64,000 bases of DNA from Scytonema hofmannii PCC 7110 (GTDB lineage Bacteria; Cyanobacteriota; Cyanobacteriia; Cyanobacteriales; Nostocaceae): assembly GCF_000346485.2 (NCBI RefSeq), contig NZ_KQ976354.1:9101333-9165332 (forward strand), written 5' to 3'. Made by a program: the position numbers and the translations under genes. This document shows positions 50,282 through 59,847 of this stretch, piece after piece. Within the stretch, counting starts at the first letter, position 1; each line of letters begins with the position of its first letter. Below the pieces are notes generated by a model. That model ran no database searches. It worked only from the letters and a program-made list of their open reading frames with translations, and was not told the origin of the DNA.

Positions 50282-53200
50282 TTAATTTTTTTGCAAAGGA
50301 CGAGCAAAACCTTGGTCTTTGTAAGCGTCAACTAATTCTGGCTTCAAACGAACCGCTTGGTTGAAATCCTCAATTGCTCCTTTATCATCTTTGCGAGCGG
50401 AACGCACAAAAGCACGGCTGATATAGAGTAAAGCATTTTTAGGATGGAGCTGGATTGCCTGGTTGTAATCAGCAAGTGCTCCTTCATAATCCTTCTGAGC
50501 ATAACGGGCAAAACCTCGGTTATTATAAGCAAGGGCAAAATCTGGCTTATAGCGAATTGCTTCGGTGAAATCAGCGATCGCACGCTCGTAATCTTTCTGC
50601 GTTCCGCCTGATTGTTTTGAATTAATGTACAGCCCCGATGAAACAGATGCGATCGCCCCTGGCGCAAGCCGTACCCTGCTTATCGCACCATTTTCATCCC
50701 AAGCAACACGCGCCAGTCCCCGGTTGTTGTAGGCTAGAGCAAAGTTTGGTTTGAGACTAAGTGCTTCATTATAGTCTGATATCGCTCCTTTGTAGTCTTT
50801 CTGTTCCTGTCGAGCGTTACCGCGCAACATATAATACAGATATCCAAGTTGGGGAAACAGAGCGATCGCCTTACTATAGTCCTCCATTCCCCCTTGGGAA
50901 TCTTTTAAAATAAACCGAGCATCTCCCCGGTAGCTGTACAACCAAGCATTATCTGGCTGTAAACTCAAAGCTTGATTAAAGTCCTCAAGCATTCCCAGAT
51001 GGTTTCCGACTCTAGCACGGGCAATTCCCCGCCCAACATAAGCAGGAGTATAGTTTGGTTGCAAGCGTATTGCTTCGGTATAATTTTTGCTAGCTGCCTC
51101 AAAATCTTTCTGTGCCGTTCTGACATCACCCAGCTTTTTGTAATAGATATGAGCTGATTCTGGCGCAAAGCCAATCGCTGTAGTGTAATCTTCAATGGCT
51201 TCCTTAAAATCTTGGAGATGATAGCGAGCAAGACCCCGTTTACTATAGATAGAGGCAGAGTCAGGTTCAAGGCGCGTAGCTTTGTTAAAATCTTCTATAA
51301 ATGCCAACCTATTGCCCATTTGAGCATAGACCACTCCTCGCTCCCCATAGGCATAGGCATTGTCAGGGTGAAGACTTATCGCTTTATTTAAATCTGCAAG
51401 TGCTCCTTGATAATTTCCTTCTTGAGACTTTGCTACACCTTTTTGTTGATATGCAAAGGGGTTATCGGGCTGAAGGCGCAAAGCTGTGTCGAAATTCTTA
51501 ATGGCTTCTTGAATATCTCCCATGTTTCTATGGATTTCACCCCGAAGAATATACTGCAACGGTTGGGGATTAATTTTGATAGTTCGATCGCAAGCTTTAA
51601 TGGCTTGTGCGTAATTTCCTAATTCACCCAAAACGTTACACAGTCCTCGATAAGCCATAAACTCATCTGGCTTGAGTTCAACCACTTTTTCTAGAGCTAG
51701 ACGTGCTTCTTCGTATCGATTTAAAGCAAAAAGGGTATCCCCCAGTTCGCGCCATGCTGGATCGTATGTGGGATTGTATGAGGTTGCTTGATTAAAAGAT
51801 ACCAATGCTTCTTTATATCTCCGTTGCAAACGTTGCGCTCTTCCCTTTGCATACCAAGCTTGATAAAAGTCTGGCTTGATATGTATTGCTCGCTCAAAAG
51901 CAGTAGATGCTTTTTCGTATTTTTGCGATCGCAGTAGTTTGTTACCATAACTGAGCCAATCAAATTCATCCGAGCCGCTTCCTGGTGGTTCTAAATTAAA
52001 AGAAGATGTCATCATTTCATCTAATTGTGGAGCGCTCAGTCGCGGTGGTAGAGAAGTCTGTATTTTAAAGCTAATCTGTTGTTTGTCCTGTTGCATTAAT
52101 GCCAGAAACGTGCGGATGGGTACACCCAAACTGTATCCCAATTGGATTTCTCGTTCTTCACCTGTTTTCTGTTTAATTAAAGTTGGGTCTCCTTCTGCTG
52201 CTGTGTGAATGCCAATGACTCGACCCAAGCTGTCCAACACGGGGCTACCGCTCATGCCTTTGCTAGTGGAATTGGTATAAATTAAATCATATCCAAAAGC
52301 AAAAGAACGAGCATCCTTGGCGCGTTCGATTCCCCCTCCGTACAACAATCCCACGCTAAACTGACGGTTTGATTGTTCCACAGTCTTTTTTGATACAGGT
52401 GTCCCAGAGACAAAAACGACTCTATCTTCATTACCCAAGTCGTAGTCAGCCAGAACACCCACTTGATAAGTGTTATTACTAATAAACTGTAACAGAGCTA
52501 GATCTGTCCCTTCCCAGGTTTTCACTGCCTTCATGTCTACAGAGTATTGCTTTTGGTCGTGAGTGACAACTTTTAGTTCGTTCCTACCACGAACCACATG
52601 TCCTGCCGTGAGGACGTAGTATTTATTACCTTCTTTTGCAGCAATAACTCCCGCTCCATGGCTATTTTGCCAAGCGATCTGCACTGTAATTTCTTTGGCA
52701 AGATTGTCAACTAGACTTGTAGCAGGAGGTATGGGTTTGGTTGTCGCTCTCCTACCTCTTGGCTGATTTTGCAAATGCTTTGGTGTCATCATGGGTGGTT
52801 CTAGCCGAGCTAGTGTCTCAATAGGCACTCCCCAACTCGATCTTCTCATGCGATCGCGTAAAGCATCATTGGGCTGAGAGCCATCTTCATATACGTAAGG
52901 ATCGCCCCATAGGGGTTGAGCGTGGATACCATTGATACCAACAACTCTCCCCGCACTATTGAGCATCGGTCCTCCACTCATACCCTTGTCAATTTCATTG
53001 GTATACCCAACTCGGTAACCTCCTTTCAAAGGACGTCGTAAAAGCAGAGAGACGCGTCCCGTCCTGAACACCAACCGTTTTACCTGAGACGAATGACCCT
53101 CAACAGGAAAACCAGCAGAAAATACTTCATCTCCTTCTTTCAAAGTCAATGAATTGCCTATAGGAGCTGTGATATAGTTTTTAGTTGAACGAAACCGTAA

Positions 53201-53569
53201 TAAAATTAAATCCAGATGATTGTAATTTACCCCTTTCACCAACTCAGCAGGGTAGCTTTGACCATCGTTGGTATAAATTAGATGAGCTTTTCCCGCATCT
53301 ACAACGTGCTGACTGGTTAAAACTGTATACAGATCCCCTTCTTTCTGAATCAGAATTCCAGATCCGCCTCTTTCTCCGGAGACAATGCTGATTGTGATAG
53401 ATTGAGCCAGCTTTTGCAGTTGTCTTGAGGACAACCTGGAAGATTGCTGTATGGCAAAAACTGTAGGGGTAGAAACACTTAAGTAACAATCCTGTACTGG
53501 TAACATCAACAATGTACTTATCCAGATGCGGAAAGTCAGAAAACGATGATTTGTTTGCTCGTGTCCCAT
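50282..53569 (-). CDS. Double trypsin-like protease domain fused to TPR array
   Basis: The protein has 1095 residues from ATG 53569 (MGHEQTNHRFLTFRIWISTL). An ATG at 53653 would extend it by 28 less plausible residues. A signal-like segment is followed by two trypsin-like modules. Module 1 has LTSQHVVDA (His), NHLDLILLRF (Asp) and GMSGGPMLNSAGRVVGI (Ser). Module 2 has AGHVVRGRN, EGTDLALLQF and GMSGSPVLDSLGRVIGIH. Both triads look intact. About 14 TPRs follow (for example AWYAKGRAQRLQRRYKEALV). Cyanobacteria often carry single trypsin–TPR proteins; two protease modules in one chain are less usual. It is probably periplasmic and may be involved in quality control or signalling. Confidence 0.9.
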   Translation of the reverse strand: MGHEQTNHRFLTFRIWISTLLMLPVQDCYLSVSTPTVFAIQQSSRLSSRQLQKLAQSITISIVSGERGGSGILIQKEGDLYTVLTSQHVVDAGKAHLIYTNDGQSYPAELVKGVNYNHLDLILLRFRSTKNYITAPIGNSLTLKEGDEVFSAGFPVEGHSSQVKRLVFRTGRVSLLLRRPLKGGYRVGYTNEIDKGMSGGPMLNSAGRVVGINGIHAQPLWGDPYVYEDGSQPNDALRDRMRRSSWGVPIETLARLEPPMMTPKHLQNQPRGRRATTKPIPPATSLVDNLAKEITVQIAWQNSHGAGVIAAKEGNKYYVLTAGHVVRGRNELKVVTHDQKQYSVDMKAVKTWEGTDLALLQFISNNTYQVGVLADYDLGNEDRVVFVSGTPVSKKTVEQSNRQFSVGLLYGGGIERAKDARSFAFGYDLIYTNSTSKGMSGSPVLDSLGRVIGIHTAAEGDPTLIKQKTGEEREIQLGYSLGVPIRTFLALMQQDKQQISFKIQTSLPPRLSAPQLDEMMTSSFNLEPPGSGSDEFDWLSYGNKLLRSQKYEKASTAFERAIHIKPDFYQAWYAKGRAQRLQRRYKEALVSFNQATSYNPTYDPAWRELGDTLFALNRYEEARLALEKVVELKPDEFMAYRGLCNVLGELGNYAQAIKACDRTIKINPQPLQYILRGEIHRNMGDIQEAIKNFDTALRLQPDNPFAYQQKGVAKSQEGNYQGALADLNKAISLHPDNAYAYGERGVVYAQMGNRLAFIEDFNKATRLEPDSASIYSKRGLARYHLQDFKEAIEDYTTAIGFAPESAHIYYKKLGDVRTAQKDFEAASKNYTEAIRLQPNYTPAYVGRGIARARVGNHLGMLEDFNQALSLQPDNAWLYSYRGDARFILKDSQGGMEDYSKAIALFPQLGYLYYMLRGNARQEQKDYKGAISDYNEALSLKPNFALAYNNRGLARVAWDENGAISRVRLAPGAIASVSSGLYINSKQSGGTQKDYERAIADFTEAIRYKPDFALAYNNRGFARYAQKDYEGALADYNQAIQLHPKNALLYISRAFVRSARKDDKGAIEDFNQAVRLKPELVDAYKDQGFARPLQKN

Positions 53570-53676
53570 AACTCTAGCCTCGTCTCTAATAAAAATGTGG
53601 GAAAATAGGGTTCTCTTTATGATTCCCCTATCTCCTGGTTGGGAACTACGCAAAAATATTAGGAAACAAAAATACT

Positions 53677-54195
53677 TTACTCAATATGAGACAGTTGTTC
53701 CCGTAAGAGCTGATTCATATCAATATAGATATGGGGAGACACTTCCTCTGATTGTACGATTGGACCACTGGCTGTATATCCCATTTGTCTCAGGTTTTCA
53801 ATAACTAGGCTGGCATTGTCCTCTGGTCTTAGGGTAAGAAGTAAGTGGCTACAGGTATCGCCATATCGGCTAGCAGCACACAAAACTGTTTGACCATTCA
53901 TAAATCCAGTCGTGAGATAATTGAGCACGCCATCTTGAGAGGCATGTTGGAACCGAGCGGAAACTAACTCACACCGGGCTTTAGCAGAATATGTATGACT
54001 CCAGGTTCTCTTCCAACTAATGAGTGCAATTTTCTTTCCTGTTGCGGTTCGAGCATATGTGGTGGGGACGCCATCCTTATTGGACGCACAAAAGTATGTT
54101 GTCGTTTGAGCACGGATAGGTCGAGCCATGGTTACAGTGCTACCGAGTGCGATCGCACTTGCAGCTAGAATCTTGGCAAACATTTTAGCTTTCAT
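53677..54195 (-). CDS. COP23-domain secreted protein
   Basis: The protein has 172 residues. Residues 1–29 (AKILAASAIALGSTVTMA … RAQ) form a signal peptide. The mature part has the COP23 layout of two disulfide-type Cys pairs: YFCASNKDGVPTTYARTATG, ARCELVSARFQHASQDG, FMNGQTVLCAASRYGDTC and LLLTLRPEDNASLV. COP23 was named after a circadian-oscillating membrane protein of cyanobacteria; its biochemical function is unknown. It ends 108 bp before the start of the protease–TPR gene, on the same strand. Confidence 0.85.
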   Translation of the reverse strand: MKAKMFAKILAASAIALGSTVTMARPIRAQTTTYFCASNKDGVPTTYARTATGKKIALISWKRTWSHTYSAKARCELVSARFQHASQDGVLNYLTTGFMNGQTVLCAASRYGDTCSHLLLTLRPEDNASLVIENLRQMGYTASGPIVQSEEVSPHIYIDMNQLLREQLSHIE

Positions 54196-54455
54196 AGTGA
54201 TGCTATGCTTCCTGGGTTTTAAGAAGTGATATTAACTCCGTCACGTACAAAGATCGATCCTGGGCTCAAAGGGGAATCAAAACATATTACTAGAGCATAT
54301 TATACTGCATTACGATTTTAATATTTCATTCAACAAAAAAAGATAATTGTGATTTTTAATACCTATCTTTCTCTTGAGAACAATACAGATATATAAGTGC
54401 AAAACATCTAATTATACCAAGAATTGATTGAAAAATAAAGTATTCAAAAACTTGC

Positions 54456-57107
54456 TTAATTTGTAAGTGCTCCCCTTACCAAAATGACTGTAATATCCAC
54501 ACCAGAAGCAATTGCTTCTGGAATATTGCCGTTAATAGCATGCTGTAGCATCCCTTCACGAGAAGCACCTAAAATAACAACATCATAATGTTCTTTTTTG
54601 ACTAAGCTAATAACTCCTTCAGAAACAGACTCAGCTTTCACTGGAGTAGCAATTACGGTACTTGCTAATTTGCGACGGCGGATAAGTTGGCGGATTGCTT
54701 CTTCTAAAACGGTCATATCTGGTGCTTCTTCTGATGGCTTAAACACCCGTGTGAGACGAATTTTTGGGTTATTCCCCAATGTGACTAAAGCAGGTAGCAA
54801 TTTAATTGCAACCCATGCATTAGGACCACCAGCCATTGGGACTAACCAGCGATTGAAGGGAGTAGGGAGTGGGGAGTGGGGAGTGGGGAGTGGGAGTTGA
54901 TGACCGTTAACTATTGACTCTTGAGTTGTCCCTAACTTTACTACCATAACTTCGCAGGTTGCTTGACGAACTATAGTATCTACAACGTTGCCAAAAATAC
55001 GACCTGGGGTGGAAGTGTTACCCTTCCACCCCATTAAAATTAGGTCGATATGTCTTTCTTTAATTGTCTCTAGAATTGCATGGGCTATATCGTGGGTAAC
55101 CCGGATTTGTGTATGTATGGGAATTTTGCGTTTTTTCCCCATAGCCTCTGCTAAGCGCAGGAGACGACGGCTTTTTGTTGTTTTTACAGGTGTTTCGGTG
55201 GTAGAACTGTGACGGGAAACCAGCATGACTTGTACGCATTCTATTTCATAATGGCGATCGCAGGCGATGGCTGCTGCCATTTCCAAGAGTGTACCGGCGG
55301 TTTCTGGATTGGCAATTGGGACTAATAACCTACCGCTACCAGTACTGGGCGATCGTGTTTGATACACAACATAAGAAGGTTCCAATCGCGGTCCTGACTG
55401 CTTATTTTCGGCATTGAGATACTTTGCTTCTGCCCGAATAATGTCAGCACGGGTAATGATACCAATAAGTCTGCGCCCTTCAACAACTGGTAAACGACTA
55501 ATTTGGTAGCGATCTAGTAAGTACAGTACATTACTGAGGTTATGAGTGGGATTCACCGTCAACGGATCGCCTGTCATAATATCCCTTAAAGGAGAATCCT
55601 TTGGCTTGTCGCGCATTTTCAGTAAATCGCTTTGAGTAATAATACCCACTAGTTTGCTGTCTTCCACCACTGGAAAACCTCGATGATGAGAACGGGAGAA
55701 AATCTCTGCCACTTCTTCTAGAGTCATTTCTGCCTCAAGAGTTTCTACCCGTTGTTGCATCACGTCTTTTGCTGTCAGTTTTGTTAAGACTTCCTCAATA
55801 GGGGCTTGTTTTTGGATATTGATACCATTTAGCTGTAAAAGTCTGTCATACAAAGATCCTGGCAAGATTTTTTCAGCCACTAGGTAAGAAGTCACTGAAC
55901 CAATCATCAACGGCAGAACTAAATTAAAATCTGTTGTCATCTCAAACACAATCACAATTGCTGTGATTGGTACTTTAGAGACAGCGCTAAAAAATGCTCC
56001 CATTCCCGCTAGTGCGTAAGTCGTAGCATCCCCTCTTCCCAAAACGTATGACTGAAAAACACCAATGATGTAGCCCAAACAAGAACCTAGAATTAGACTA
56101 GGAGCAAACAATCCTCCAGGCGCGCCCGAACCAAATGCGACTAAAGTTAGGATGAATTGAGCCACAAAAGCCAGCACTGCTATGAGAGGATCGACTCCAC
56201 CTGTAATCACAAACTCCCGCAATCCAGTATTATTCCGGAAAGGAACGGGTAGCATTGCAACTACCAAACCTGATATCAAACCTGCTAAAGCGACCCTCAA
56301 AGGTAAACTGATATGAAGTTTACGGTATACACTGATACTTGCAATTAACCCCCGATTAAACAAACCTGCGAGCAATCCTGCTAAAATTCCCAAAATCAGG
56401 TAAAAAGGTATTTCTGGCAGAGAAAAGCTGCTAGAAGATTTAGCTAACTCCAGGCTCAGTTCCAAACTTCGTCCACCCAACAACCGCGAGACGACCCCAC
56501 CAATAAACGAAGCAATAATAGCCGTTCCTAAAGTCAGTCCTGATAAATCTTGGAGCAATTCCTCTACGATAAACAATACTCCTGCAATGGGAGCATTAAA
56601 AGCTGCAGCCAATCCCGCACCAGCACCAGCTGCGATCATTTGTCGTCGATGATCGGGAGAAGTCGGAACCCAGCGACTCATCCCCGCAGCTAACGCCGCC
56701 CCAACATGAACGGTAGGACCTTGACGACCGAGGGTTAAACCCGACCCTAAAGCAATGGTTGCACTGACAAGCTTCACAGCAGCAACACGCCACGATAGTG
56801 TTACAGGTACGTTAGCAAGCGACGCTTTTACTTGAGGAATACCGCCTCCGGATGCTTCGGGTGCTAACCTTTCTACCAATAACCCAGCAAGATACCCAAA
56901 GCTCACACCAATGATGGGTAAAACCAACCAAGCTGGAAGAATATGGGAACTTTGGACTCGCCAAGTCCCCAACCATCCCGATCCCACTTTGAAGAAGACT
57001 GCGGATAAAGCTGCAACCAAACCAATCACTGACGCTTCTGCAATTGCTAAACCTCTTCTTGGTTGCCAAAATGCACGGAAGGATTTAGTAAGTAAAGGAG
57101 GCGACAT
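54456..57107 (-). CDS. ClC-type chloride transporter with CBS pair and two USP domains
   Basis: The protein has 883 residues. Residues 20–420 are a ClC core with the selectivity motifs GGGIPQVKA, GSGLTLGRQGPTVHVG, AAAFNAPIAGVLFIVEE and GAPGGLFAPSLILG. The second motif has Gln where the external gate Glu of antiporters normally stands (GREGP). Two CBS domains follow (about 445–565: HHRGFPVVEDSKLVGIIT and YQISRLPVVEGRRLIGIITR), then two universal-stress-protein domains (about 595–725 and 755–880). Between them a GGGAGTGGGGAGT DNA repeat is translated in frame as LPTPHSPLPTP. It probably moves Cl− under nucleotide control. Confidence 0.93.
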   Translation of the reverse strand: MSPPLLTKSFRAFWQPRRGLAIAEASVIGLVAALSAVFFKVGSGWLGTWRVQSSHILPAWLVLPIIGVSFGYLAGLLVERLAPEASGGGIPQVKASLANVPVTLSWRVAAVKLVSATIALGSGLTLGRQGPTVHVGAALAAGMSRWVPTSPDHRRQMIAAGAGAGLAAAFNAPIAGVLFIVEELLQDLSGLTLGTAIIASFIGGVVSRLLGGRSLELSLELAKSSSSFSLPEIPFYLILGILAGLLAGLFNRGLIASISVYRKLHISLPLRVALAGLISGLVVAMLPVPFRNNTGLREFVITGGVDPLIAVLAFVAQFILTLVAFGSGAPGGLFAPSLILGSCLGYIIGVFQSYVLGRGDATTYALAGMGAFFSAVSKVPITAIVIVFEMTTDFNLVLPLMIGSVTSYLVAEKILPGSLYDRLLQLNGINIQKQAPIEEVLTKLTAKDVMQQRVETLEAEMTLEEVAEIFSRSHHRGFPVVEDSKLVGIITQSDLLKMRDKPKDSPLRDIMTGDPLTVNPTHNLSNVLYLLDRYQISRLPVVEGRRLIGIITRADIIRAEAKYLNAENKQSGPRLEPSYVVYQTRSPSTGSGRLLVPIANPETAGTLLEMAAAIACDRHYEIECVQVMLVSRHSSTTETPVKTTKSRRLLRLAEAMGKKRKIPIHTQIRVTHDIAHAILETIKERHIDLILMGWKGNTSTPGRIFGNVVDTIVRQATCEVMVVKLGTTQESIVNGHQLPLPTPHSPLPTPFNRWLVPMAGGPNAWVAIKLLPALVTLGNNPKIRLTRVFKPSEEAPDMTVLEEAIRQLIRRRKLASTVIATPVKAESVSEGVISLVKKEHYDVVILGASREGMLQHAINGNIPEAIASGVDITVILVRGALTN
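54857..54896. repeat. GGGAGTGGGGAGT tract inside the ClC–USP gene
   Basis: Four to five units of GGGAGTGG lie within the coding region between the two USP domains, keeping the frame and adding about 13 residues. The same tract occurs between genes at 9602, 14436, 33876, 38911, 47902 and 57186. Confidence 0.85.
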
Positions 57108-57360
57108 AAAAATTTACATACAGGCAGGATTAGGAATATACCCATTTTCTACTACCAAAGTCATTTTCATCAAATTAAGTAGATTGGGGAGTGGGGAGTG
57201 GGGAGTGGAGATTGGGATTAAACCGGGCGATTAGAAATCACGGCTATACAAACGCTCGTCCGCCGACGCGGACTAAATCATACGCAAGTGCGTGAAGATT
57301 TCTCCTTACAGTTTTTTGGAAGTGGTCAGTAGTTAGGTGGGAAAAAACCGAACTATGTAA
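57108..57360. other. Intergenic with dispersed repeats
   Basis: 57186–57206 is a GGGGAGTGGGGAGTGGGGAG tract. 57224–57275 is a GCGATTAGAAATCACGGCTA-type element with CGTCCGCCGACGCGGAC, like the one at 23584. No gene is seen before the MFS remnant begins. Confidence 0.7.
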
Positions 57361-58297
57361 ATTCGCTAAAACTCTTACAATTGCTTGGCGCTTAGTTCAG
57401 GGTGCAGGTGCAGGTGCGGGTATGGTTATGACGCTAGCGATTGTCCGGGATTTATTTGAAGGAGCAGCAGCACGCGCCCAACTATCTTATGTCAACCTCA
57501 TCATGAGTGTAGCGCCAACGATCGCACCGACAATTGGTGGGTTAGTGATAGCGATCGCAAATTGGCGGGCGATTTATGGAACGCTGGCTGTGGGAGGGTT
57601 TTTGCTCTTGCTGTCCGTTGCCTTTGGACTGGGCGAGTCGCTGGCTCACCGCGATCTAAATGCCATCCAGCCATCTCGGCTCATTAAAAATTACGGGCGT
57701 ATTCTCAGCAATCCCATTTGTCTCGGCTATGCCCTTGTCAATGCCCTGTATTTTGGGTGTATGTTTGCCTACGTAGCGGGATCGCCATTGGTGATGCTCG
57801 ATGTCTTTGGTGTCTCAACCACAACTTACGGTTGGCTATTTGCATCAACTGCTTTTGGCATTATGGTGGGATCGTTCCTCAACGGACGCTTGAGTATCCG
57901 TGGTGTGTCGCCTACAAAGTTGCTAACTATGGGGTTGGTGATTGGTACTGCGTCGGCTGTAGCACTGGTGATTGTTTCGGTGAGTGGTGTCGCACAAGTG
58001 ACTACACTCATCCCCCTACTCATACTCAATACCTTCTGTCGCGGGATCGTATCACCAAACGCGATACACAGTGCCATCCAGCCAGTGCCAGAAAGTGCTG
58101 GAGTCGCCAGTGCTGTAGTTGGATTTCTGCAAATGCTGAGTGGCGCACTCGCAAGTGGACTGGTTGCTTTCCTTTATGATGGGCACACTGCCATCGCTAT
58201 GTCCAGTGTCATGGCATTGTTTGCGATCGCTTCTTACGCCGCCTATGCCGGACTTGCACGCCCTGCTGAGCGTCGTCTCACCAGGCAGGAAAAATGA
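57361..58297 (+). pseudogene. MFS transporter (Bcr/CflA type), N-terminally truncated
   Basis: The frame reads TLTIAWRLVQGAGAGAGMVM TLAIVRDLFEG, the end of TM4 of a drug/H+ antiporter including the RxxQG motif, and continues with about eight transmembrane segments to a normal C-terminus (ARPAERRLTRQEK). The first three membrane helices and a plausible start are missing; an internal ATG at 57422 would give 291 residues. Upstream is dispersed repeat. Such a truncated transporter is unlikely to work, although an internal start in the remaining part cannot be excluded. Confidence 0.75.
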
Positions 58298-58361
58298 TTT
58301 GTAGTTCTGAGTTAACGTGGGTTTTCAGCCTACCTTCCTTATTTTCAATCATAGCGGAAAA

Positions 58362-58406
58362 CACGGCACTGGTCACTGGTCACTGGTCACTGGTCACTGG
58401 TCACTG
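58362..58406. repeat. CACTGGT heptamer array
   Basis: About six copies of CACTGGT (the reverse complement of the ACCAGTG in the GTGACCA arrays) lie between the MFS remnant and the PmbA-like gene and run into that gene's stop codon. Confidence 0.9.
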
Positions 58407-59711
58407 TTTCCCCGTGATAGAAAGTTCTTCTACTATTAGAGATGGTGTGTAACAAGAACCATTCCAATCGGCATCGCTGCCCAATTTAACGAGTTGTTTG
58501 AGAACTGTATAAACGTTGCCAGCGACCATTGTATCCTTGATACGTCCGATCGCTTCACCATCTTGAACAAGGTAGCCTAAATCAACATTAATAGAAAAGT
58601 CTCCTGACATCTCAGTATTTCCACCTAGCATTTGATCCACGATCAATCCTCGGTCTAAATGTTGAATCAACTCTTGTAAAGTTCCAGAACCGGGTTGGAT
58701 GAGAAAATTAAATAAGCCAGGGGTGGGGTAGCTATTTAACCCAGGACGAAAACTATTACCAGTAGATGGAATGCCTAATTGACGCCCAGTTGTGCGATCG
58801 CTGTAAAAATGCTGTAGAATACCATTTTCAATAAAGACTAAAGGCTGAGTTGGAGTCCCTTCATCATCAAACGGACAGCTATAGGGTCCTGCTTGGGGGT
58901 CTTGATACAGGGTTAAAGTTGGAGAAACCACGAATTTTCCAATGCGTTCTGCCCAGGGGGAAGCTTTTTCCAAGACTCTTTTGCCATTTAAAGCTGCTTG
59001 CACGGTACTCCAAAGCATATCTGCTGCTTTAGACGTGAATAGAACTGGAACGCGACCGTTAGGGGATGCTACATTTTCTTTTGCCCACGCCAACCGTTGT
59101 AAAATTTGCTGAGCGACTTTTTCAGGCTGTAGGTCATTGCGTTCTGTTTCACCATCAGCAACGCTTAAGAAATCATCACCGCGTACCCATTCTGCTTCTA
59201 TATAGCAACTGAGAGTTGTATCAGTGTAGTGACAATCTAAACCTCTAGTGTTGATAAGTCTAGTCGTTTCCACATCGCATTCCCAGTCACCAGTACAAAT
59301 TACATCTGGGTAAACCTCGCGAACGAGTGCGATCGCTTCTTTACCCCATTCTACCAACTTTTCTACAGGCACACTTTTCCCCAAATCTGGGTAGAAAGGC
59401 TTGGAGTTCCCATTTAATTCTACTATTTCTTGTTGATTCAATTGACTTAGGGCTAAAGCACGTTCTACCAATGCTTGTGGTTCCACCGGACCGTAAGCTA
59501 CGGCTAACCCTGGACGCCCGTTTTGCCACAACCGCAATGCTGTACCTTCTGATTGACTGGTTTCTAACTGCTTAAGGCGATTGGCTTCAAAAAACACGGG
59601 TCGAGACAGCGAGAGTGATTGATACACTTCGGCTGCTTCTGCTCCAGATTTTACCGAAAGTTCAAGCAATTGCTCTGCTAGTGAATATTGAGGTAATTTT
59701 TGAGGCTCCAT
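58401..59711 (-). CDS. TldD/PmbA family protein (second, orphan copy)
   Basis: The protein has 436 residues. It has the PmbA-type features AEVYQSLSLSRPVFFEANRL, the CPFDDEGTPTQPLVFIENGI block and the closing GSCYTPSLIVEELSITGK. The HExxxH zinc motif of TldD is absent; the corresponding region reads LFTSKAADMLWSTVQAALNG. It is not next to a tldD gene and is well diverged from the pmbA at 26689. It may pair with the TldD encoded at 25083 or act separately. Adjacent genes do not indicate a peptide product. Confidence 0.88.
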   Translation of the reverse strand: MEPQKLPQYSLAEQLLELSVKSGAEAAEVYQSLSLSRPVFFEANRLKQLETSQSEGTALRLWQNGRPGLAVAYGPVEPQALVERALALSQLNQQEIVELNGNSKPFYPDLGKSVPVEKLVEWGKEAIALVREVYPDVICTGDWECDVETTRLINTRGLDCHYTDTTLSCYIEAEWVRGDDFLSVADGETERNDLQPEKVAQQILQRLAWAKENVASPNGRVPVLFTSKAADMLWSTVQAALNGKRVLEKASPWAERIGKFVVSPTLTLYQDPQAGPYSCPFDDEGTPTQPLVFIENGILQHFYSDRTTGRQLGIPSTGNSFRPGLNSYPTPGLFNFLIQPGSGTLQELIQHLDRGLIVDQMLGGNTEMSGDFSINVDLGYLVQDGEAIGRIKDTMVAGNVYTVLKQLVKLGSDADWNGSCYTPSLIVEELSITGKQ

Positions 59712-59734
59712 GTTTTTTGCTAGCTTGCATTAGG

Positions 59735-59785
59735 CATTGGGCATTGGGCATTGGGCATTGGGCATTGGGCATTGGGCATTGTAGA
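59735..59785. repeat. GGGCATT heptamer array
   Basis: Seven copies of the unit GCATTGG (as GGGCATTGGGCATTGGGCAT) lie directly upstream of the PmbA-like gene. The same unit occurs at 48089. Confidence 0.9.
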
Positions 59786-59847
59786 TAAGTTTTACCTATT
59801 CTCTATGCCCAATACGCTATGCCCCATTACCTGTTTCCCAAATAAAT

